DNA of 64,000 nucleotides. Source: Glossina fuscipes. Lineage: Eukaryota; Arthropoda; Insecta; Diptera; Glossinidae. The translations under genes and the position numbers were made by a program. The stretch is from the NCBI RefSeq assembly GCF_014805625.2, contig NW_023998464.1, positions 186,001 to 250,000 of the forward strand, written 5' to 3'. Positions 57,666 through 64,000 of this stretch are shown in pieces. The stretch's first letter is position 1; each line of letters begins with the position of its first letter. A model generated the notes under the pieces. That model was not told where the DNA came from. It was given only the letters and a program-made list of their open reading frames with translations, and did not search any database.

Positions 57666-58609
57666 CTTAATACAACCTTGTTCCACAAGCGATGTACAGC
57701 GCAAAAATTAATGTATTGTAAAGCAAACTGATGAGCTGCAAAATATGCTTTGAAAGTGTTAGTACACGTTGTACGTAGAAAACGGCGGAAATCTTTTATT
57801 AAGTAATCCATGTACACAGCGTTACTAAATGCATTTAGTTTTTGAATTAAAGTGAGCACTAACACCATGTCAAAGCCGTAGGTCGTTTAGTTTGCTCACA
57901 GTAGCAAGGTTGGTTTACTACGTTGGTTTTCCTCGAGTTCTTAATTTAACTTTTTCCATGATTAAGTTTGTTTAAAATAGTTGCTTATGTTAGCTTAAGT
58001 CGCGTCCTTATTGGGAAAAGAATACTGAAAATATCAAGATTATGGACATAGAAGTGCAAGAACATATATATACTCAAAGTCATACAAACTGCGTTATTCA
58101 GCTATCTGCCTAACAATGTTTAATACGTTTTGTGAGACAGAATGCAGAATATTTTCAACTTATGCCAGGCCGCAATTCATTCTCAATTACTAACCAAAGC
58201 TTTGTACTATTAAGAAGTATTGTATTGCAAACAGTGAAAATTTCTACATAAAAACTTGTAAAATTTTGTTTGCAAATTGTAAAAGTTTTTCGAATAAATA
58301 TTCGGTCGATAACAGATTTTCTCTGCCAACAAAGAGTGAAAAAAGGTTAACTAAATTTATTGTGGCTTTGGCGTCACTTGGAACTAAGCAAAGAATATTT
58401 ATTTAGAATTAGTATAAAACTCTTAATTCTATTTCACTAACATCGAAGAAATTACAAGTGCGGTTCAGACGCTTCGTTACCCTAAGAATTGTTACGTTTT
58501 TTAAAGTCAAAGGGTAATAACCTTACAATTGGTTATGGTTAGTTATAATACCTTACCGTATATGGTGAGGGATCTCAAACAAATTAAAAACAATTGGCAT
58601 ATAAACGCA
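57666..58609. other. AT-rich non-coding DNA
   Basis: I see no gene or recognisable repeat. Confidence 0.5.
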
Positions 58610-58785
58610 TTTGATTTTGATGCATTTTGTCAAAACGTTTGTAACACCCGGAAGAAAGCTTGAAAGACCCTACACCGTATATACATTCTTTATCAAATTT
58701 TGAATCGATTTAGGTATGTTTACCTGTCCCTCTATCCGTCGGTGATATATGATGTAAACATGCAGCTATCGACTTCAAACTTGGG
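58610..58785 (+). repeat. mini-me-like GTCY repeat, family B
   Basis: TTTTGTCAAAACGTTTGTAA (58625), TATACATTCTTTATCAAATT (58679), TTTTGAATCGATTTAGG (58697), TGTCCCTCTATCCGTC (58725) and ACATGCAGCTATCGACTTC (58757) match family B order. Confidence 0.6.
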
Positions 58786-59013
58786 AGAAACGTAGAAAGT
58801 TCTTGCTCCCAGGTTGGTATTGAAAATGGATCAAATTGAAATGGAAGGACTCGCCTATAGTACCATGGAAGAATAATAAATAGTTTTTTTTGCTCATTGC
58901 TCATAAATTAACTTAGAGATAAATATATAAAGATTTGAAGGTTTTTTTTACGGGCGATGTGGTAGCATTTGTGTACGAAAATGTGCTTAATCTTCGAAAA
59001 TGTGGGCATCTTC

Positions 59014-59245
59014 ACAGATAGCCGAAGATTGCTTCCCCATAACATTTCAGTCGCAATGGAAAGGATATCTTTTTTGTATGCTCCATCTTTACCGGTAGTT
59101 CGAAGTTCGTCTTCATACATATTTTCAACAGGAATTGCAAAGATGACTCCTTTCTATAGTCCATCTCTACCGATAGTCGAGGATTTTTTCCATATATCAT
59201 TTCAGCGCTAGTGGAAAGTCTACTCCATGTATGCGGGCAGTTTGA
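59014..59245. repeat. Three-unit tandem repeat, 77-78 bp period
   Basis: Units begin at ACAGATAGCCGAAGATTG (59014), ACCGGTAGTTCGAAGTTC (59091) and ACCGATAGTCGAGGATTT (59169). Each continues with a TTTCA...GGAAAG or TTTTCAACAG-type middle and a TCCATC-type end. Units are strongly diverged. Both strands carry short open frames with a 26-residue periodicity, but the first spacing (77) breaks the frame. Confidence 0.75.
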
Positions 59246-62200
59246 CTAAGTGCAGAGTAGTCATTATTCGTTTCAAATAATGAGAGATTGGCGTAGTTGC
59301 TTACGCGCTTCTTATTTTTATATTTGCCCTTCCTTGAAATGACGCACAAATAAATCCACTTTTATATATTCTACTCGAGATTAAGGATATGCTTAATTTA
59401 TTATTCCGTTTGCAACACAAAGAGTGAAAAATTTTTAAAATTAATTTGATTTTTATTAGCGCAATCCACCGAGACCCGACTGCTTGTTTCTGGTTTCAGA
59501 GTGCCGCTTCTATCTACGCTTCCTACAATCCTTTGCATTTTTATCCTACCGCAGGTGCTAAAATAGAATGACGCTCCTGGACTCATGTAATCGTCCGTGG
59601 TTGCTTTGGGTAGGGTTTGTAAACGCACTTGGCTTTAATAATTGCTCACTAAATATTAAAAACTTTCCTTGATATGTATTTTCTTCTTCGATTATGGTCC
59701 CAGTTGATCCATCGTATGGCAAACATTAGTTTAATGGAAAAATAATTTTTATTCGATTTTTCATAAGCAGGATATCTAATAATTTTCATGTATATTTGAC
59801 TGAGGGTATGGTTATCCAACATTCGATTCAAAATGAATGTGCCTTCGTCAATTGGTCGTTTTCTTTTTTTCTTACAAGATTATAAAACAAACTTTCTAAA
59901 AACTCATCTCAATAAAAGTTTGTTGTATTTTTTTTTTTTTTTTTCAATAGAAACTTTAAGCATCGGGGAAAACTATTCGTTGTTTTCAAATGTGTTTTCA
60001 TAAAATGCAATGTACTTTGAAAAGGGAAAGACATATACATAAACACTAAGTGAATAAAATATTTATTTATTTCATAAAACTTCGAATAGCTCTTAAATTA
60101 AAAAAAAAAGTGTCAAGTTTTAATTTTTTTTTTTTTCTTTTTGTAAACCTACAACGAAGAGATTCTAACATCTGACAGATGTATAATAATATTTGAAGTG
60201 TTTATAGACAGAATGACAATTTTTAGAACGTGCACAAATTTAATGATAACAGCAAAAATGAAAAAGGGTAAACGAAATGGGTAAGTGGGTTAATGCGGTT
60301 TATGGAAAAAGAAAGAAGCGTGAAATGCAACTCTGTACCCACAAGATTTTGCAACACCATTTTCGATCAGTTCTTTCGAACTGAAATCAATGGAATGTTC
60401 TTGCTTTCCACCAGTTTTTCCACTCAGCTAGCGATCACTTGGAAAGCAACGCCTCTTAAATTCCTAAGCCAAATAATAAGTCAAGGATTTTGACGCATTA
60501 TTTTGTAGAAAATTTTGTAGTACTTGATGTATGGCATTGATAAAACACATATTTAACGGAAAATTAGTAAGCAAATTTTATTGGTGTTTTCCATACATAA
60601 TCTGTCTCGAAACTCGCTTATATAAAACTTCTATATAAATTTTTTTTTTTTGTTTTCACTCCGCTGCTTTGTATGCGACATATGATCGCGAAACAGAGAG
60701 AAACGTTTTTCGCTCGAAATAAATCGCATAGTTTTAAGGATCTAAACCTTGCGATTCTCAAAAATATTGACTTATGAGTAGAGAATCGATTTCAGCTAAA
60801 AATTATGTTTCAAAAATATCTCTGAAAAAATACTCTTCAATTACCTAAGAGCTTCGGTAGAGAGTTATGCTACGAATGTAGAGTTGAAATCAATTGAGAA
60901 TTGCAAACTCGAAAAAGGTATTAAGAGACTTTGTTTGAACATCCAAATTTTGCATTGCACAAGGAATATGCCGTCACATAAAGACATTTTGAATTCACTA
61001 TGTGAGTTCAGTCGGATTTTCTGAATTTCAAGAAGAAGCCGTTCAGAGCGAAATCGGACATATAGGGCGAAATGAATACAATGTGTTTTGTGTCCTAAAC
61101 TCTAAATAGAATTTCTTCTGAAGCGCTGCTAACATCATCTGGTGACACTAACAGCGTTACCAGCTTCTCAGACGAAAATCGAACAACATTTACAATCCTA
61201 TCCTGGAGCTATGAAGCTTTCATTTGTCATGACTGTATTTGCATTTGCTTGTTAGCCTTTTCATTCACTTTCTCTAATGTAATATTCCGAAGTAAAACTC
61301 ACAATAAAACTCTCCAAAGTCCAACTTTTTGCACTGAGAAGTTGTTGACAGTTCATGAAAGCCACAAAACGAATTGGCCAAAAAACACAGTTTTAAAATG
61401 AAGCAAAGTGCATCTAAATTGTTAACAATAATACATTAATTAATATAATTAATACATGATACAATTAATAGTTCATTAATTATCCATATTCTAATATTTG
61501 AGCAATCTTTTACGTTCCAATTTAACAAAGCTGATCAATAAATAATAAATTAATAAGGAAAAAATAATACATTTTTTATACGCTTACGATTGCTTATTTT
61601 CAACTAATTGCATAAAAATATTGGAATTATATTTTTTCTTTTTTTTCCACCTAAAGACTTTTTATATGTTATATCGATGCACTATAGTCTATTATTAAAC
61701 TGAAAGTGCTTGGTGAAGTGTTTACAAGTGCGGCTTAGATATATTAAATATTTTGGGATCTCGAAATGTATGGTTAGATTTGAAAACACCAAAAACTTTT
61801 TTGAAAAGTTTGAAATTTGTGGCAAACATATTATTAACGATGTCACAGGGATGTTGCTTAGAATAAAAAAACTTTTCTTTTGACATTGCAACAAATGTTG
61901 CAAAAACCTTGTCAAATCTATTTTGACAAAACGACGGCAATATCTATTTGCAAAAATTAAAGTCCATAGGTCCCTAGTTTACCTTTTGATAACAGTGTGA
62001 CGACGTAGATAGATATCGAGTTATGTTTAAAATTTTAAAGACGAGCTTCTTCTCTTGGACAGAGCTTTAAGACTGTAGTCGTGATTTGAGTGACGGCACG
62101 AGTAGGCAGGCAATCTTAAATCTTTAACTCTGGCTGTGCCATATAGGAAAGTTTAATGTAGCCCCCTACAGTTGGTAAAAGGAACCTTACATACACACTA

Positions 62201-62499
62201 CCTAAAATAGATGGATAATAATTCGAATTATATTTTCCATGGGGAAACATGCGCGGCCCGGTAAAAGCACTCACAGGTTTGGATAAAGCAAAGATTTGTA
62301 AAGATTAAAAATATCGTTTGTCGCAAATTTTGATAATATTATAGTGAAGGGTTAATTCGGCCGTCTTATCCAGGCGTCTTGGTTCTTCTAGGAATGGGTT
62401 CCGTCTCGAATCTTACCCCTCCTCTGTATATATCAACCCTTTATATGTGTTATGTCCGTACCGAAAGAATAACGCAGCAAATATCCAATTCCATGGCCA
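59246..62499. other. AT-rich non-coding DNA
   Basis: T and A homopolymers near 59930, 60100 and 60127. No gene or dispersed repeat is recognised. The stretch 61010-61250 is somewhat richer in G+C but has no long frame. Confidence 0.5.
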
Positions 62500-63000
62500 T
62501 TAGCGCTTAAGACAAATGTGTTGGCAGGAGCATCCAAACCTTTCTGCGAGGCTGTCAACCGTATGTAGCGAAAGGCTCAAAGTGTGTTCAAAGCTCTTGA
62601 CACCATTGGGCATCCACTTAATGTGGGCTGTGATGTGCCTATGCACAGGCATAACCAGAGAAAGTGTTCTAAAGAGACAAACATGATTTGTCCACCAATT
62701 ATGTCCTTTAACAGGACTGGACGGATTTCGCGGCTTTCCCACCCACCCCTCCGTGAACTACCTACATATCGCACAACAGATTAGTATCACTCGTCGTTTT
62801 TTAACCCTACTGCGCGCTTCTGGAACTGCCTGCAAGCGCTGGTTCTCCCCACCATAACTGAAGTCTCCATGTTCCACTCCCACCCCCACGCCTCTCTTTC
62901 TATAACTCTCCCTTATCACAACTGTGCCCTCACATATAGGACACATGCACTCAGTGGCCGGTCACAGAAAGAACAATAAAATGGTGTATTAGTCCTATTT
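62500..63000 (+). pseudogene. LINE ORF2 C-terminal remnant
   Basis: One plus-strand frame starting near 62524 reads GASKPFCEAVNRM, stop, then GHPLNVGCDVPMHRHNQ, RKCSKETNMICPPIMSFNRT, GRISRLSHPPLRELPTYRTT, stop (62782-62784), HSSFFNPTARFWNCLQALV. This follows the C-terminal pattern of many arthropod non-LTR retrotransposons: a HRR..A..FYRYY..CSKEL block, a TRLSRRSHP block, and SFFxRTARLWNSLPxxVFP. Two in-frame stops make it inactive. The RT core is missing upstream, so it is a 5'-truncated copy of a different LINE from the one at 6-9 kb, on the opposite strand. Its base composition is less AT-rich than its surroundings. Confidence 0.65.
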
Positions 63001-64000
63001 TATTGAACCTCAATTGGCGTCGCATCCACGTATATTAATTACTAGTTGCTAGCTTAGCTGCCACGCTTATTGTACCTACTCCTATGTATTAGTCTATCGT
63101 AATCCACGTAATACTTGCAACATTTATAAATCTTAATTTCAATGATCTATTCCAATGAAACAACAACTAGATCGCTCGTCTACGCAGTCTAAAATCCCGC
63201 GCATCGTAGTACTTTCTGCTGGAATGCTTAATACAGAAGATGATATAAATAGTTTTGTCATTTCCTCGAAGGCTATGGCTGTCACAATCTGCATTCCCTG
63301 TCGGTTTTCAACCACCTGCGATAGCAGCTGGTATGCCTTCGAATGTGATATCTCACCTATTTTCTAATCATCTTATAGCTTCTAGTTCTATTCCTAGTTT
63401 ATAAATGGGTAACTAAGCCTTTGAATCTTACCTATTGCCTGAAACTGTGGAATTAAAAATAGAATAAATACAATATCACGTTTCCGCCGCAATGACAGGA
63501 CGTTGCTATAACATAAAAGACACGCGAATGCATGCTAGCATCGCCAAACTCATGCGGCGAAATTGAGTGAGAATTTCATAGCAATTGAAATACATACGGT
63601 TTCCACAATGGCTGATATGTTTCCCCTTCCTTTACGTAAATGGAAAAATTATTATATTATTAGCCGCAAATATTGCTTATAAAATTGACTGTTGTGCACT
63701 TTGTACATAAAATCATATAATAATTTAACAACAATTATTACTTATTTTTATATTCGCATTTTAAAATTTTTTGTGTGCATATTAAAATTTATTCATAATG
63801 AAAATTTATACAAAATTTTGTGTTGATGATGCCGTTTGTATACAAAAAGTATATTTTTATATAAATCGTTTTAATTTTATTTTATATATATATATTTAAT
63901 TTTATTTTATATTTATGTATATATATATATATAAAATAGAGTTGTTAATGTTTGCAATTTGTAAAATTTCATTTCAAACGGACCATAAATTAAATATGAA
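63001..64000. other. AT-rich DNA to the window edge
   Basis: No gene recognised. From about 63838 the sequence is almost pure A/T, with a repeated TTTAATTTTATTTTATAT phrase and TATATA runs up to about 63937. Confidence 0.5.
63868..63937. repeat. A/T-only tandem repeat
   Basis: The phrase TTTAATTTTATTTTATAT occurs twice (about 63870 and 63895), each followed by a TATATA tract. Confidence 0.8.

Noticed and set aside
62758..62946. Minus-strand ORF with a CPIC motif resembling a zinc finger
   Set aside because: Antisense shadow of the LINE remnant; only one isolated Cys pair.

Overview
This is a gene-poor, strongly AT-rich stretch of eukaryotic nuclear DNA, most likely from a higher (schizophoran) fly; a tephritid fruit fly is plausible but not shown. 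The clues are a GT-AG split F-box gene, mariner relics, a Jockey/CR1-type LINE, a tRNA-derived SINE, and many interspersed repeats built around a GTCY microsatellite core, which match the mini-me family described from Diptera. Nothing bacterial (operons, ribosome binding sites, CRISPR) is present, and most open frames are chance ORFs in AT-rich DNA. One 100-base run of N (6439-6538) is an assembly gap.

Only two genes look intact. At 30.17-30.90 kb (minus strand) is a two-exon F-box gene: exon 1 starts at an ATG at 30904, a 207-bp intron has a GTAAGC donor and a TTCACAG acceptor in matching phase, and exon 2 carries the F-box. At 34.12-34.68 kb (plus strand) is a single-exon RING-H2 protein with all eight zinc ligands. 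Both families act in ubiquitin ligation, but nothing in the sequence links the two genes functionally.

Layout: 0.56-0.84 kb GTCY repeat; 1.94-2.04 kb short tandem repeat; 6.26-9.20 kb 5'-truncated LINE on the minus strand, with endonuclease and reverse transcriptase domains broken by one in-frame TGA; 9.86-10.44 kb an LTR-like promoter module (direct repeats, TATA box, strong hairpin at the predicted start); 18.94-19.29 kb tRNA-derived SINE pieces, including an inverted pair around T28; 19.87-20.17 kb GTCY repeat; 21.2-22.2 kb a LINE scrap, a 169-bp MITE candidate and an unclassified repeat; 28.2-29.5 kb palindrome, GTCY-like repeat and 58-bp tandem duplication; 30-35 kb the two genes; 36.8, 40.2-40.7 and 43.0-43.3 kb three different mariner relics; 43.9-44.0 kb a second SINE copy; 46.6-47.2 kb and 51.0-51.7 kb clustered GTCY repeats, the latter as an inverted pair; 52.4, 57.5 and 58.6 kb further copies; 59.0-59.25 kb a 77-78 bp tandem repeat; 62.5-63.0 kb the 3' coding end of a second LINE. 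The rest is AT-rich DNA with microsatellites in which I recognise no genes.

I found no convincing new biological system. The items most worth checking are the split F-box gene, the LTR-like promoter with its 51-nt hairpin, the tRNA-derived SINE family, and the inverted GTCY pair at 51 kb. All family assignments come from reading the sequence; no database search was run.
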